Source: Marinisporobacter sp.
GTDB taxonomy: Bacteria; Bacillota; Clostridia; Peptostreptococcales; Thermotaleaceae
Direction: 5' to 3'
Assembly (NCBI GenBank): GCA_025210525.1
Contig: JAOARP010000010.1
Location: 1 to 64,000 of the forward strand
DNA length: 64,000 nt
How positions within the stretch are numbered: the stretch's first letter is position 1; each line of letters starts with the position of its first letter. Below are positions 35,352 through 45,096 of the stretch, piece by piece. The translations under genes and the position numbers were made by a program. The notes beneath the pieces were generated by a model that ran no database searches, was not told where the DNA came from, and worked only from the letters and a program-made list of their open reading frames with translations.

Positions 35352-36158
35352 TTATCTTTTCTCAACGATCATTTTTACTCCTAACGCTTTTGCTATATCC
35401 TTTGCAGCCTCTGTGATAATCGTGTTACTTCCTAAGATCAGATCTTTTTTTATATGAAATGCTGATACAATATCTCCTCTGGTCAATACTTTTTTGTCAT
35501 ACACAATCTTTTTTTTCACAGGATTATCTTTTTCATGTATTCCCTGTTTTATATTTTCAACAGCCACATCATAAAGCTTATTTGCATGAATTAGCTTGAT
35601 CCCATAACTATCAAGCTTATTTAGATGATTTTTCATCATATTTACATAGGCTGTAGGTCCTTTTCCCATCCCTATAAGAATTCTCTCCTCTTCTAAAGGA
35701 TCACAAGCATTCTCTACTGCAACAATAGGAATATTTTTCATTAATGAACGTGCTACAATATTGGTTACCAAATTATCTGCTATCCCTAGAGAAATCTTGG
35801 CTGCCGTATTCATTGTAAGTACAGGAAGGATCACCTTATCTATATCTGAGCAATAATCCTTTATTTCTTTTGCATCCATCTCACCATCTATTTCTGTAGC
35901 TTCAAGACCAAGGAGGTTTTTGATCAACTCTTTTGTATAAATATTTTCTGCACTCTTCGATAAAAGAATTTTAAACTTCCATCCATCTTCTTGTAGCTTT
36001 TTTAACTGCTCTATACTTTCATGAAAACCTATAGTCCCTCCAGTAAAGATCACTAAAGCTCTTTTAGGTAATTTTTTAAGTCTTTCTAAGACTTCACGAA
36101 CAATTTCTTCTACTATGACATCTATTATTGTCTTTTCAACAATTTCCTTTAAATTCAA
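35352..36158 (-). CDS. BMC-associated flavoprotein-fold protein with encapsulation-like N-terminus
   Basis: A 268-aa protein. The N-terminus (IVEKTIIDVIVEEIVREVLE) is an amphipathic helix like those that target cargo to the compartment. A flavoprotein (HFCD)-like domain follows: RALVIFTGGTIGFHESIEQL and VILPVLTMNTAAKISLGIAD. The enzyme activity is unknown. It occupies the place where PduM stands in Salmonella; a PduM homologue is not seen in the window. Confidence 0.78.
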   Translation of the reverse strand: MNLKEIVEKTIIDVIVEEIVREVLERLKKLPKRALVIFTGGTIGFHESIEQLKKLQEDGWKFKILLSKSAENIYTKELIKNLLGLEATEIDGEMDAKEIKDYCSDIDKVILPVLTMNTAAKISLGIADNLVTNIVARSLMKNIPIVAVENACDPLEEERILIGMGKGPTAYVNMMKNHLNKLDSYGIKLIHANKLYDVAVENIKQGIHEKDNPVKKKIVYDKKVLTRGDIVSAFHIKKDLILGSNTIITEAAKDIAKALGVKMIVEKR

Positions 36159-36172
36159 CTGAAATCACCTCA

Positions 36173-36991
36173 TTAGCTGCAATGCAGCGCTATCCCTAAA
36201 GGGGTAACCAATAGGGGTTTTACAGGCTTTATGGTTTCAATCCCTAATTCTTTTTCAAACGCATTTTCAAAGTCATCAAAGCAGCAAGCGCCTCCTACTA
36301 CATATACTTTTTCAACTGAATAGCCTTCTATATTCCTTTTTACAATAGAAGCCATTTTTTCTACTACAGGTTTAACAATTTGAAAGACATCCTTTTGCTT
36401 ACTTACATCCTTTTTTATTTTTTCAGCATCCTCAAAGGAAATCTTATGAAATCCAGCTAACACCAAACTCATATGCGTTCCTCCTGTAGGTTCATCTGCT
36501 GTATAGATGACTTTTCCATCTCTCAAAATACTTATTCCTGTAGTTCCTCCCCCTACATCTACAACAGCTCCATCTTTAATTCCTAGTACCCTTGCAGCTG
36601 CAGTAGGCTCATCTACTATGTTTATTACATCCATATCAGCAGATTCTACTACATTTCCTATGGCTTTTATATTTCCACTTAATATACCCGGTGGAATCGC
36701 AGTAGCTGCCCTTGTAAGACTTTTCCCTATAATGCTTTCTACTTGACTTTTTAACTGATTAACAATCCCAACAGCTCCTACATAATCTACTACAATCCCA
36801 TCTTTTACTACAGACGCAGGGTAGGAAGCCCCTGTTACTGGATTTTCTTTTTCATCAACAACAGATAAAACAATATTTGCTGTTCCAAGGTCTACACCTA
36901 CTTTTAAGTCTCCTTCATAGGGATTGAAGGTTTTTTCTCTTATCAATCTAGCAAATTCATTGATATGCTGATTCGCTCTTGTTAGATCCAT
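36173..36991 (-). CDS. eutJ: EutJ-like Hsp70-fold protein of the BMC locus
   Basis: A 272-aa ASKHA-fold ATPase: the phosphate-binding motif VGVDLGTANIVLSVVDEKE, the second motif AVVDVGGGTTGISILRDGK, and VYVVGGACCFDDFENAFEK. EutJ is a presumed chaperone of ethanolamine-type microcompartments whose exact role is unproven. Its presence in a diol-type locus indicates a clostridial variant. It is translated just after pduL. Confidence 0.9.
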   Translation of the reverse strand: MDLTRANQHINEFARLIREKTFNPYEGDLKVGVDLGTANIVLSVVDEKENPVTGASYPASVVKDGIVVDYVGAVGIVNQLKSQVESIIGKSLTRAATAIPPGILSGNIKAIGNVVESADMDVINIVDEPTAAARVLGIKDGAVVDVGGGTTGISILRDGKVIYTADEPTGGTHMSLVLAGFHKISFEDAEKIKKDVSKQKDVFQIVKPVVEKMASIVKRNIEGYSVEKVYVVGGACCFDDFENAFEKELGIETIKPVKPLLVTPLGIALHCS

Positions 36992-36997
36992 AGGTGG

Positions 36998-37651
36998 TTA
37001 CTCCTTATTTTTTAAAATTTTTACCTTATCTCCGTTTCTTAATCCGCTAGAATTTGCTTCGTCTAAATCTATATGCATCTCTAAGCTATACTTATTAGAT
37101 ACTCGCACCAATACATTTCCAAAAATAGTTTTTCGGATTCCTATAACCTCTACAGCTACCATCTCTTTATCTTCTACACCATAGGCTTTAGCTATTTCTG
37201 GAGTCATATGTATATGTCTTAGAGCTGCAATGACTCCACAATTCTTTGCCACACTTCCCTTTGGCCCCTTTATAAGAATCCCTGGTGTTTTTTCTATTTT
37301 CCCTGACTCTCTTATGGGTGGCTTAATTCCTAAGGTATATCCATCTGATAAAGCTACTTCTACTTGCGTTAAGTCCCTTACAGGTCCTAATATTCTTACC
37401 TTTTCAAAAGATCCTTTGGGTCCAACGATTTTTACTGTTTCCTTTGCGGCAAATTGTCCAGGTTGACCTAAATCCTTTAGCTTTGTAAGCTCATATCCCT
37501 TTCCAAATAGAAAATCCAAGTCTTCCCTACATAAATGAACATGTCTATTAGAAACGCCTATAGGCACTAATCTTTCTTCATAATCCTTTAATACATTTTT
37601 TACTGCTTTTGTGATAACATCAATCATCATGTCTTTATTATTTAAATTCAT
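36998..37651 (-). CDS. pduL: PduL-type phosphotransacylase
   Basis: About 217 aa from the ATG at 37651 (GAGGTG upstream; an in-frame GTG at 37663 is the other option). It converts propionyl-CoA to propionyl phosphate. Zinc-binding histidines are in NRHVHLCREDLDFLFG and RHIHMTPEIAKAYG. The N-terminal MIDVITKAVKNVLKDYEE looks like an encapsulation peptide. The fold has two PduL beta-barrel repeats. Confidence 0.94.
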   Translation of the reverse strand: MNLNNKDMMIDVITKAVKNVLKDYEERLVPIGVSNRHVHLCREDLDFLFGKGYELTKLKDLGQPGQFAAKETVKIVGPKGSFEKVRILGPVRDLTQVEVALSDGYTLGIKPPIRESGKIEKTPGILIKGPKGSVAKNCGVIAALRHIHMTPEIAKAYGVEDKEMVAVEVIGIRKTIFGNVLVRVSNKYSLEMHIDLDEANSSGLRNGDKVKILKNKE

Positions 37652-37693
37652 AATAAAGCTCACCTCAATTCTTCTATTAACCTAAGGGGCTAC

Positions 37694-37981
37694 TTATTCT
37701 TCACTGTATTCTATCTGGGGCAAAATCTTTTCCACATCTGTATGTGGTCTTGGAATCACATGAACAGATACAAGTTCTCCAACTTTATTAGCAGCAGCAG
37801 CCCCTGCATCTACAGCAGCCTTTACTGCACCAACATCACCTCTAACCATTACTGTTACAAGCCCTGAACCTATTTTTTCATATCCAATCAAAGCCACATT
37901 GGCTGCCTTTGTCATAGCATCTGCTGCTTCAATAGAACCTACTAATCCTTTTGTTTCCACCATTCCTAATGCTTGATTCAT
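37694..37981 (-). CDS. pduJ: BMC-H shell hexamer (PduJ/PduA type)
   Basis: A 95-aa single BMC-domain protein: [20 protein letters not shown], the pore-side [20 protein letters not shown] and [19 protein letters not shown]. It forms hexagonal facets. It overlaps the pduK-like stop (ATGA) and is very similar to the first shell gene at 44693-44971. Confidence 0.94.
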   Translation of the reverse strand: MNQALGMVETKGLVGSIEAADAMTKAANVALIGYEKIGSGLVTVMVRGDVGAVKAAVDAGAAAANKVGELVSVHVIPRPHTDVEKILPQIEYSEE

Positions 37982-38583
37982 TTATTAAATCTCCCTTCTT
38001 TTTTTAATTCTTCATAATGGATACATATTTTTCTAAGATCCCCTTTTTTCCTAGGACATTTTGGATCTTTACAAATGTTGCATATGTCTGTTTCTGAACT
38101 GGTCTCTTCATCTATTTCAATATCTTCATGATCTTCTTGAATATATCTATTGTCTTGTTCAATATTTTCCATATTTTCTTCTATTGCTTTTTCATGATTT
38201 TCCATGTCTTCTATTGGCATATTTTTAAGATCCTTCTCTTCCATATGGGAAGACCTTATAGTTTCTAATTGTTCTTCATCTTCTTTTTTTTCTATCCCAA
38301 CGGTTTCATCATTATAAACAAGCATCTTTAATCCATCACTTGGTCTTGGAATAACAAGATTACCCCAAACCTTACTTACTTTGCTAGCATTAATAACCGC
38401 TGCATTGATTGCAGCTTTTACTGCACCCACACTTCCTTCTATTTTAACGGTGGCCATGCCATCTCCTTTTGTCAACTCATATCCAATCACTTTAATATTT
38501 GCAGACTTAGCTGCTGTATCAGCTGCTTCTATGGCAGCTGCTAATCCTACTGTTTCTATAATTCCTAAGGCGAGCTTTGACAA
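37978..38583 (-). CDS. pduK: PduK-like BMC shell protein with acidic linker and Cys-rich tail
   Basis: About 201 aa from a TTG with GGAGGTG upstream. A BMC domain (about 1-90) starts [20 protein letters not shown]. An acidic linker (about 95-165) follows, and the C-terminal tail has [20 protein letters not shown], four cysteines that could bind an Fe-S cluster or zinc. Salmonella PduK has a related extension whose role is unproven. It lies between pduH and pduJ. Confidence 0.86.
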   Translation of the reverse strand: MSKLALGIIETVGLAAAIEAADTAAKSANIKVIGYELTKGDGMATVKIEGSVGAVKAAINAAVINASKVSKVWGNLVIPRPSDGLKMLVYNDETVGIEKKEDEEQLETIRSSHMEEKDLKNMPIEDMENHEKAIEENMENIEQDNRYIQEDHEDIEIDEETSSETDICNICKDPKCPRKKGDLRKICIHYEELKKEGRFNK

Positions 38584-38601
38584 AGTTACACCTCCCTCAA
38601 G

Positions 38602-39063
38602 CTACCCTAACTTCATTCTTGCAATCACCCGTTCTACGATGGCTCTTATTTCTTCTTCTAGCTTTTCTTTGCTAGAATAAGGTTCATCTTCAAATTCATG
38701 ATCTTCAAGATTTTTAAAGGGAATCCTTTTTACAAGCCTAGCTGCATTTACCCCTAAAGTTCTCATCAAAAAATGATCTGAACTAGTACTAATCTCATAG
38801 AGTGGCTTATCTTTTTTTAGCTTTATATAATGGATAACTATACTTTTTTTATCAATACCAATCCCTACCCCTAACGAAGATTCTTCACAAGCTCTATAGG
38901 CAAGTTTTATGGCATCTTTGTCTTCTTTTTGCTGAATATTATAGGGGATGCCTTCTTCTTCTATACCCCAAAAAATTTCATTGAAGTCCTTTATATCACT
39001 CAAACTTTCATTATAGTAAACATGGACAGAAGGCTTTTGTTTGTTATAGTTTAATTTCATCAT
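38602..39063 (-). CDS. pduH: Diol dehydratase reactivase small subunit PduH
   Basis: A 153-aa protein whose start overlaps the end of pduG (ATGA-type overlap). HVYYNESLSDIKDFNEIFWG and LGVNAARLVKRIPFKNLEDH resemble reactivase small subunits. It works with PduG to release damaged cobalamin from the dehydratase and refill it. Confidence 0.88.
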   Translation of the reverse strand: MMKLNYNKQKPSVHVYYNESLSDIKDFNEIFWGIEEEGIPYNIQQKEDKDAIKLAYRACEESSLGVGIGIDKKSIVIHYIKLKKDKPLYEISTSSDHFLMRTLGVNAARLVKRIPFKNLEDHEFEDEPYSSKEKLEEEIRAIVERVIARMKLG

Positions 39064-40883
39064 TTTTCACCTTCTTTTAATGCAAGAATCAAACCTGTAG
39101 CTACTGCATTTCTAGGTCCTTCACAGCCTCGTATATTTCCACGCCCTGCAACAATACTGTATTTTGATAATGCATCAGTAACTAATTGAGGAACCTCAAA
39201 ATCTAACGCTGATCCTCCTACTAATACAACAAATTCTATATCTCTCACATTTTTAGTAGGACTTACCATAGTTAAAGCTCTAATAGCATTTGTAACAAAT
39301 ACCTTTTCTTTAGCAGATTTTCTAACGGTTTGTATCCGCTCTAAAGAATTTTTTCCCGGTATAGGAATCATTCCTGGTTCCTTTAATATGACTACCTTTG
39401 CAAAAGTTTTTGGATCAAGAGGCTCTTCAAAGAACTGAACGGTTCCATCTTCATGTCTTATGTGAAAAAGACTCTCTACTTTTGCAAGGGCGTATTTTTT
39501 AATATCCTCTGCCAAGTCAAAGTCATCTAATCCTAATTCTGAATTGATGAGCATAGTGACCATATTCCCTGCCCCTGCAAGGTGGATAGATGTTATTTTA
39601 TTTCCTTTATCTATAATAGATGCATCTGTAGAGCCTGCTCCCATATCAAGTATAGCTAAAGGTTTATTGGTTCCTGGTGTAGTAAGAGCTCCCCTTATAG
39701 CCATATCTGCTTCTACGCCTCCAACCTCTACAGGTACATGCATATCCTTTTCTAAAATTTCTGCAATCATGTTCATCTGAAGTCGATCTGCTTTTACCAT
39801 AGCCGCTATTCCTACAGCATTTTCAAGAGAAAATTCCTGTGCAAGCCCACCTTTTATTTTTTGTGGTATAAATGTATCAACGGCTAAAAGGTCTTGTATC
39901 TTAATATCCATAAAATGCTGATTAGTAAGCTCTGACATTACCTGTCTTACCCTTTCTAGCATGCCTCCTGCATTGGTTCCAGCCTGCCCCTTTATATCTT
40001 CTATAGGAGCTGCTTGTTTTAGGATTTCCATTATTTTTTCTGCCCCATCATCTACATTCACTTCTAGTTTCTTTTGTTTTCCAATGATGTAGATCATCCC
40101 AGCAGCAATCCTTTTTTCCTTTACATCTCCTTTAGGTGTTTTAATAACCACTGCAGACCTATTTCCAATGAGCGCTCTTGATATAGGTACAATTTGCTTC
40201 GTTTCTTCAGAGCTTAATTCGAATACAGTAGCAACCCCATAGGGATTAGATAAAACCTCCACTACCCCTCCTACTGACGCTACCTCTATAGCTGCTTTCA
40301 TATTTATAGGGATCTTATGGATAAGGGATACCTCATCCACAATAGGTATTTTTTCATTCAACCTATTATTGATCAGTACCCCATCATCTCTTTGAACAAT
40401 AGCCCCTTTGATATTTCCTCCCATTTTTACATAATCATTGATGGTTTTAGCAGCATCTTCAAAGTCTACATCTTTAGGAATGATGACAATAATTCCATTA
40501 GAATTATTACTTCTCACTATATCCTTTATATTTACTGTAATGCCTACCCCCAGCCCAATACCTCCTGGTGTTGATGGATTGTGACCAATCATAGTTGATT
40601 CTGTAATAATGGTTTCTGTAATAGTTTCCATTGCCACATCTCCAATAACAGGTGCAGCCTCATTGATTCTTATTAAATCCAAATCATTTATTTTAAGATT
40701 TACTTGATCTAATGCTTCTTTCAGGGAAGCAACGACACCATGAATATTTTGCTTCGTTCCTTTTATTCCTGTAGTCTCTACAATGGCACTAGATAGGAAT
40801 GCTGCCTCACCATGGTTATTTATTTTTGATAATGCCACTTCCGTTGTTGCATTCCCAATATCAACTCCAGCAATAACTTTCAT
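39060..40883 (-). CDS. pduG: Diol dehydratase reactivase large subunit PduG
   Basis: A 607-aa ASKHA-fold ATPase. The phosphate-binding segment is IAGVDIGNATTEVALSKI, and later ILDMGAGSTDASII and the C-terminal FVVLVGGSALDFEVP follow. With PduH it swaps inactive B12 for fresh cofactor in PduCDE using ATP. It is 23 bases downstream of pduE. Confidence 0.95.
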   Translation of the reverse strand: MKVIAGVDIGNATTEVALSKINNHGEAAFLSSAIVETTGIKGTKQNIHGVVASLKEALDQVNLKINDLDLIRINEAAPVIGDVAMETITETIITESTMIGHNPSTPGGIGLGVGITVNIKDIVRSNNSNGIIVIIPKDVDFEDAAKTINDYVKMGGNIKGAIVQRDDGVLINNRLNEKIPIVDEVSLIHKIPINMKAAIEVASVGGVVEVLSNPYGVATVFELSSEETKQIVPISRALIGNRSAVVIKTPKGDVKEKRIAAGMIYIIGKQKKLEVNVDDGAEKIMEILKQAAPIEDIKGQAGTNAGGMLERVRQVMSELTNQHFMDIKIQDLLAVDTFIPQKIKGGLAQEFSLENAVGIAAMVKADRLQMNMIAEILEKDMHVPVEVGGVEADMAIRGALTTPGTNKPLAILDMGAGSTDASIIDKGNKITSIHLAGAGNMVTMLINSELGLDDFDLAEDIKKYALAKVESLFHIRHEDGTVQFFEEPLDPKTFAKVVILKEPGMIPIPGKNSLERIQTVRKSAKEKVFVTNAIRALTMVSPTKNVRDIEFVVLVGGSALDFEVPQLVTDALSKYSIVAGRGNIRGCEGPRNAVATGLILALKEGEK

Positions 40884-40906
40884 GGTTCTCCCCCCATTCC
40901 TTTAAT

Positions 40907-41413
40907 TTACATATGCTCTTTAAGCCTCTTTCTCTCTTGATATACATCCGTTGCCTCTCTTACAAAATCAGCATTAATTTTAGCTCCATATTTATGCTCT
41001 AACTCATCAGCAATTTCAATCATCTCTTCCCGAGTAGATCTATAAGGTCTTAAAGCATTATAGATCTCAAGAATCCTATCATCTGGTATTTTGGTAAGCT
41101 CCGCTGCTCTTCTTAAATTTCTTGCAAAGGCATCTCTTCCTACAGACTGGGCTACTTGTGCTTGATATTCTAAAATTTCAGCTGAAATTCTTACATCATC
41201 AGCACTAATCTCTCCATTAATAGTTTTCTCAATAGTAATATCCTCTAACCCCTTCCCTGTAGGACTCTCTACAAGCTCTGGTCTTTTTGTTCCAAGAGGA
41301 TAATCATTCTTTGAAACTTTTAAACTGTTTTGATTCACTTTGGGCTGTTTTGGAGTTTCCCCCATAGAAGCCATTACTTCCCTTACGATTTGTTCTATTA
41401 ATTTTGCATCCAT
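40907..41413 (-). CDS. pduE: Diol dehydratase small subunit PduE
   Basis: About 168 aa from the ATG at 41413, with GGAGGTG upstream, better placed than the ATG at 41428. The N-terminus LIEQIVREVMASMGE looks like an encapsulation peptide. The conserved body contains LEDITIEKTINGEISADDVR and AAELTKIPDDRILEIYNALR. Confidence 0.94.
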   Translation of the reverse strand: MDAKLIEQIVREVMASMGETPKQPKVNQNSLKVSKNDYPLGTKRPELVESPTGKGLEDITIEKTINGEISADDVRISAEILEYQAQVAQSVGRDAFARNLRRAAELTKIPDDRILEIYNALRPYRSTREEMIEIADELEHKYGAKINADFVREATDVYQERKRLKEHM

Positions 41414-41428
41414 ATGGTTCACCTCCAT

Positions 41429-42118
41429 TTATTTAAAAATCACTTTGAGCTCTATGGGTTTTGCTCCTAGTTTTACATATTGTGTTTCTTTTATATGAAG
41501 TAGTGCTGCCTTTGCTTGGTATTTAGGTCTAGCCATTTGATCATTTCTTACGGGTACGGGTGTTGGAGACTCTCCTTTTGCATATTTACTAGCATTTTTA
41601 CCAATCTGCCTGAAGGTTTCTTCATCAAGAAGTGGTGCTTGTGGAAATAACTCTAAATTATTGAGTGGTAGTAAATCCTTTTGATGAATAACTGTCGTTC
41701 CTTTAGATTGAATCCCAATCCCTATTCCAGAACCACTAAGCTTTGCCGCATCATTTGCAGCAAAAGAAACATCTGATGTCCTAAGAATTCTAACAACCCT
41801 TGCCGTAAGACCTTCTTCTTCTATGCCAGCTATAATTTCTCTAAGGACATTATAATGAGGCAACTCTACGATGGTTTTCCTTTGATGCAATCCGAAAGCT
41901 GGACAAACCCCTATAACCACTTCATCACTTCTTGTTCCAACATTTGCTTCTCCTATTTCTTGTAACTCTAGCTCCTTTATGTTTTTAGGAGAGAAAACTT
42001 GAATATTCGTTTTTTCCTCTATAGGATGATTAGGAGCTACTTCTTTTTTCTCTTCCACTCCGAAATCCTTTAAAACCTCTTCTATGACGCTTCTAACTAA
42101 ACTTTCACTAATAGCCAT
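41429..42118 (-). CDS. pduD: Diol dehydratase medium subunit PduD
   Basis: A 229-aa subunit with the N-terminal encapsulation-type helix [17 protein letters not shown]. The conserved parts include [20 protein letters not shown] and [19 protein letters not shown]. In Salmonella this N-terminus is the main signal that brings the dehydratase into the shell. It is 28 bases downstream of pduC. Confidence 0.95.
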   Translation of the reverse strand: MAISESLVRSVIEEVLKDFGVEEKKEVAPNHPIEEKTNIQVFSPKNIKELELQEIGEANVGTRSDEVVIGVCPAFGLHQRKTIVELPHYNVLREIIAGIEEEGLTARVVRILRTSDVSFAANDAAKLSGSGIGIGIQSKGTTVIHQKDLLPLNNLELFPQAPLLDEETFRQIGKNASKYAKGESPTPVPVRNDQMARPKYQAKAALLHIKETQYVKLGAKPIELKVIFK

Positions 42119-42146
42119 TTTCTACACCCCTTTCCAAATAAATTAT

Positions 42147-43808
42147 TTAATAATCTTCTGAGCTTACTGCATTAGCTATATTTTTAATCTCTTCCCATCT
42201 TTCAGGGGCTAGTCGATATCCTGTACCAGGACCCATATAATCATTGCAATCATTTACTGCACTGATCACATTAAAATCTCGATCAATAATTGCAGATGTA
42301 TGTAAATAATCTCCTGAAATTCTTTGTTTAAGCATATTGAATATGTTCTTTGCAATATCCTTATAGCCTTTGTTATTTAATGCTTTCACAACATCAATTC
42401 CTGTTATTCCTCTATTCATCATCTCTTCTGCTGCTTTAAGGTCCTCTACTACGTTTCTATCTGGCATATCTTTACTTCCATGGGCATAAGTTGCAGCTTC
42501 CACTTCTTCATCTGTAATGGCTGGAAGTCCAAGCTCATCAAATACAGACTGTAATGCTCTCGCAGCTTTATTTCTAATTTTTATGACTTCATCTTCAGAT
42601 ACTGGTCTTAATCCTCCATCTACCATAAGGTCTCTTTGCAGGATATTGTAATCATCAAAATCTTCCGCATCAAAGTTAGATCCAGCAAACATATTGTCAT
42701 AATTTGGTACAGCACTATATCCTGAGAAAATAAAATCCGTTCCAGGAAGCATTTGCATCAATGTTCTTGCTGTTCTTCTAATATCTGAATGGGTAAAGGT
42801 TTGATCATTTCCAGAAGCAACCTCTAAGTCAAGCATTGTAGTAATTAAATTTTCTGCAAGGACAGCTCTAATTCCTGATGGTACTCCACCTGGAACACCT
42901 ATACAGCTAATCGATCCATTTTGAAGCCCCTGAGCCCCTGCCCCCTTTGTTACATAAATACATCTAGCCTCTAGATACAGCATAGATTTTCCTTCTGCAT
43001 AGCCCATTAAAACTTCTGAACCTGTTCCAGACGTAAATCTCATTTTAAGCCCTCTTGATGCATAGGCAGATGCTAAGAAGGATTTAGACCAAGGGGTATC
43101 ATCCCCATCTATAAATACAGGCTCCGTTCCATAAACAGAAACCGTTTCAGCATAATTGGTAAGTCCTCTCATACCTAATAAAAGCTCTGTTGCTTCCTCT
43201 ACAGCACATTGGGTAAGGATTCCGCCTCTTCCTGTTTGTGCCCCTACCATAATAGATAATGCATTAAATGGCGCATAACGAACAATTCCTACAGTAGTCT
43301 CCATCTCATCAAAGCCTCTTAAAGCTGCTTCAGCTGCATCTGCTGCTATTTGAACTGGATGGTCCTTAACATTCGTTACATGACATTGGTTAGAAGGTGT
43401 TTTTCTTGCTCTCATCTTTTGAAGAGACATCATCATCTCTACTACATTCATACTTCCTACCACTTCAACGATCTTAGCGGGTGTCATTCCTGTAGTAAGC
43501 TTTATGATTTCCTCTCTAGGTACATTTATATCTACAAGCATCTTTGAAAGCTTCAAGGAATCCATTTGCATAACTTCTTCCGCTTTTTCTAAGTTCATTG
43601 CATAGTCTGCAATAAATCTATCTAGCATATCAAAATCTTCTCTTTTTTTCCCGTCCAGTTCTACTACAAGTCCATTTTCTATCTTTATGCTTGGTTTTGG
43701 ATCATTTGGACTATTCATAGCAATAAGGCCCACTTCTGCCCACTCTTTTACAAAACCATCTTGATTAACAGGACGATTTTTCAATATTTCAAAACGTTTA
43801 GACTTCAT
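42147..43808 (-). CDS. pduC: Adenosylcobalamin-dependent diol dehydratase large subunit PduC
   Basis: A 553-aa TIM-barrel subunit that dehydrates 1,2-propanediol to propionaldehyde (glycerol to 3-hydroxypropionaldehyde is also possible). The sequence follows Salmonella PduC closely, for example RPVNQDGFVKEW, MTPAKIVEVVGSMNVVEMMM, VYGTEPVFIDGDDTPWSKSF and GSKDMPDRNVVEDL. Diol dehydratase and glycerol dehydratase are too similar to separate with confidence by eye; the operon order favours the diol type. Confidence 0.95.
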   Translation of the reverse strand: MKSKRFEILKNRPVNQDGFVKEWAEVGLIAMNSPNDPKPSIKIENGLVVELDGKKREDFDMLDRFIADYAMNLEKAEEVMQMDSLKLSKMLVDINVPREEIIKLTTGMTPAKIVEVVGSMNVVEMMMSLQKMRARKTPSNQCHVTNVKDHPVQIAADAAEAALRGFDEMETTVGIVRYAPFNALSIMVGAQTGRGGILTQCAVEEATELLLGMRGLTNYAETVSVYGTEPVFIDGDDTPWSKSFLASAYASRGLKMRFTSGTGSEVLMGYAEGKSMLYLEARCIYVTKGAGAQGLQNGSISCIGVPGGVPSGIRAVLAENLITTMLDLEVASGNDQTFTHSDIRRTARTLMQMLPGTDFIFSGYSAVPNYDNMFAGSNFDAEDFDDYNILQRDLMVDGGLRPVSEDEVIKIRNKAARALQSVFDELGLPAITDEEVEAATYAHGSKDMPDRNVVEDLKAAEEMMNRGITGIDVVKALNNKGYKDIAKNIFNMLKQRISGDYLHTSAIIDRDFNVISAVNDCNDYMGPGTGYRLAPERWEEIKNIANAVSSEDY

Positions 43809-43839
43809 AACTTTTTTCCCTCCCTATTCTTTCAAGATC

Positions 43840-44652
43840 TTATATATATGGAGTTGTAGTAGATTTAGCTTCTCCTCCAAGGGCTTGTAACGCCTGAAGC
43901 CCTACCTCTTTAGCCGCAATAAGAGATTGTCTTACTGCTCCAGAATCTCCGCAAATCATTAAGATAGCCTCATTTGAATAGCTTGTTCCTCCATTTCCAG
44001 GAGAACCATATCCTAAAACTTCAACATTTGCAGCCTTCACTGCCGTATCAGATATTAAAACACCAATAGCTGCTGGAGCACCTACAATTAAACCAAACGC
44101 TTTCCCAATAGGCGCATTGAATGCTTTATTGCATGCAAAGCTTGCTCTAGCTGTATATTGAAACTCTAAATGTCCTGCATCATTGCCATAAACATCTCCA
44201 AAGGTTCTTTCTAATTCCTTTAATGTTACTTCTACTGCACGTCTTGCATCAGATACGTCCTCTGCTCCAAATATGATAAGAGATCCGTGTCCTGCACCAC
44301 CCTTAGTATCCCTTGGAAGTTCTACACTGATAATTTCTGTATTTGTAGCCTTTACAGCCTCATCTGCTGCCATGATTTGAGGACCAGCACCCGTACGTCC
44401 TCCTACGATTCCTATAGAACGATAATTTTTCTCAAGCTTCATGGCTTCAAGAAGCTGTGTATCTACATTTGCAATAACAAAGCCTATAGTCTCTCCTATA
44501 GCTGTGCCTACAAATTCAGTTAAGCTACAATACGCCGTCTTACATACTTCCTTTTCACATTCTTCTATAGACTCAACACTAGGCGCTGCCTCCCCTGCTC
44601 CTACCTTCTTCATCACTTCTTCCATGATTTTTTCCATTAATTGTTCCTTCAC
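43840..44652 (-). CDS. pduB: PduB-type trimeric shell protein
   Basis: A 270-aa tandem BMC (BMC-T) shell protein. An N-terminal helix (LMEKIMEEVMKKVGAGE) may tether cargo to the shell. The body contains EFVGTAIGETIGFVIANVDT and GLIVGAPAAIGVLISDTAVK. It is the second gene of the operon, between pduA and pduC, as in Salmonella. Confidence 0.94.
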   Translation of the reverse strand: MKEQLMEKIMEEVMKKVGAGEAAPSVESIEECEKEVCKTAYCSLTEFVGTAIGETIGFVIANVDTQLLEAMKLEKNYRSIGIVGGRTGAGPQIMAADEAVKATNTEIISVELPRDTKGGAGHGSLIIFGAEDVSDARRAVEVTLKELERTFGDVYGNDAGHLEFQYTARASFACNKAFNAPIGKAFGLIVGAPAAIGVLISDTAVKAANVEVLGYGSPGNGGTSYSNEAILMICGDSGAVRQSLIAAKEVGLQALQALGGEAKSTTTPYI

Positions 44653-44692
44653 AATTTACACCTCCATATTTTTTGAGATCAAACGATTTAAT

Positions 44693-44971
44693 CTATCTAT
44701 TCGGTAATATTTTTTCAACATCTGTATGTGGTCTTGGAATTACATGAACAGAAATTACTTGACCTACTTTTTGAGCAGCTGCTGCTCCTGCATCTGTAGC
44801 TGCTTTTACTGCCCCTACATCTCCTCTTACCATAACTGTAACAAGACCTGATCCAATTTTTTCATAACCTACTAGCCCTACATTTGCTGCTTTTACCATA
44901 GCATCTGCTGCTTCTATGGCTCCAACTAACCCCTTTGTTTCTACCATGCCCAACGCTTCTCTTGTCATCAT
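44693..44971 (-). CDS. pduA: BMC-H shell hexamer PduA (first gene of the operon)
   Basis: A 92-aa single BMC-domain protein, [20 protein letters not shown], almost identical to the second hexamer gene at 37694-37981 over most of its length. AAGGAGG precedes the ATG. It lies about 220 bases downstream (in transcription order) of the response-regulator gene, with promoter-like sequence and an inverted repeat between. Confidence 0.95.
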   Translation of the reverse strand: MMTREALGMVETKGLVGAIEAADAMVKAANVGLVGYEKIGSGLVTVMVRGDVGAVKAATDAGAAAAQKVGQVISVHVIPRPHTDVEKILPNR

Positions 44972-45043
44972 TTTTCCTCCTTTTAAAGTAAATCTCTAAA
45001 TTTGTTTAAAAGTTTGAAAACTCTTAATTTATATCTTTCCTCT

Positions 45044-45072
45044 ATTATATTGATGATCTATCCTAATATTAA
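45044..45072 (-). promoter_or_regulatory. Possible promoter of the BMC operon
   Basis: Minus strand TTAATA (45067-45072), 17 bases, TATAAT (45044-45049). The -10 is perfect; the -35 is poor, which fits a promoter that needs the AraC-type regulator encoded just upstream. Confidence 0.45.
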
Positions 45073-45096
45073 TTGAATATATTGCCCATATGCTGT

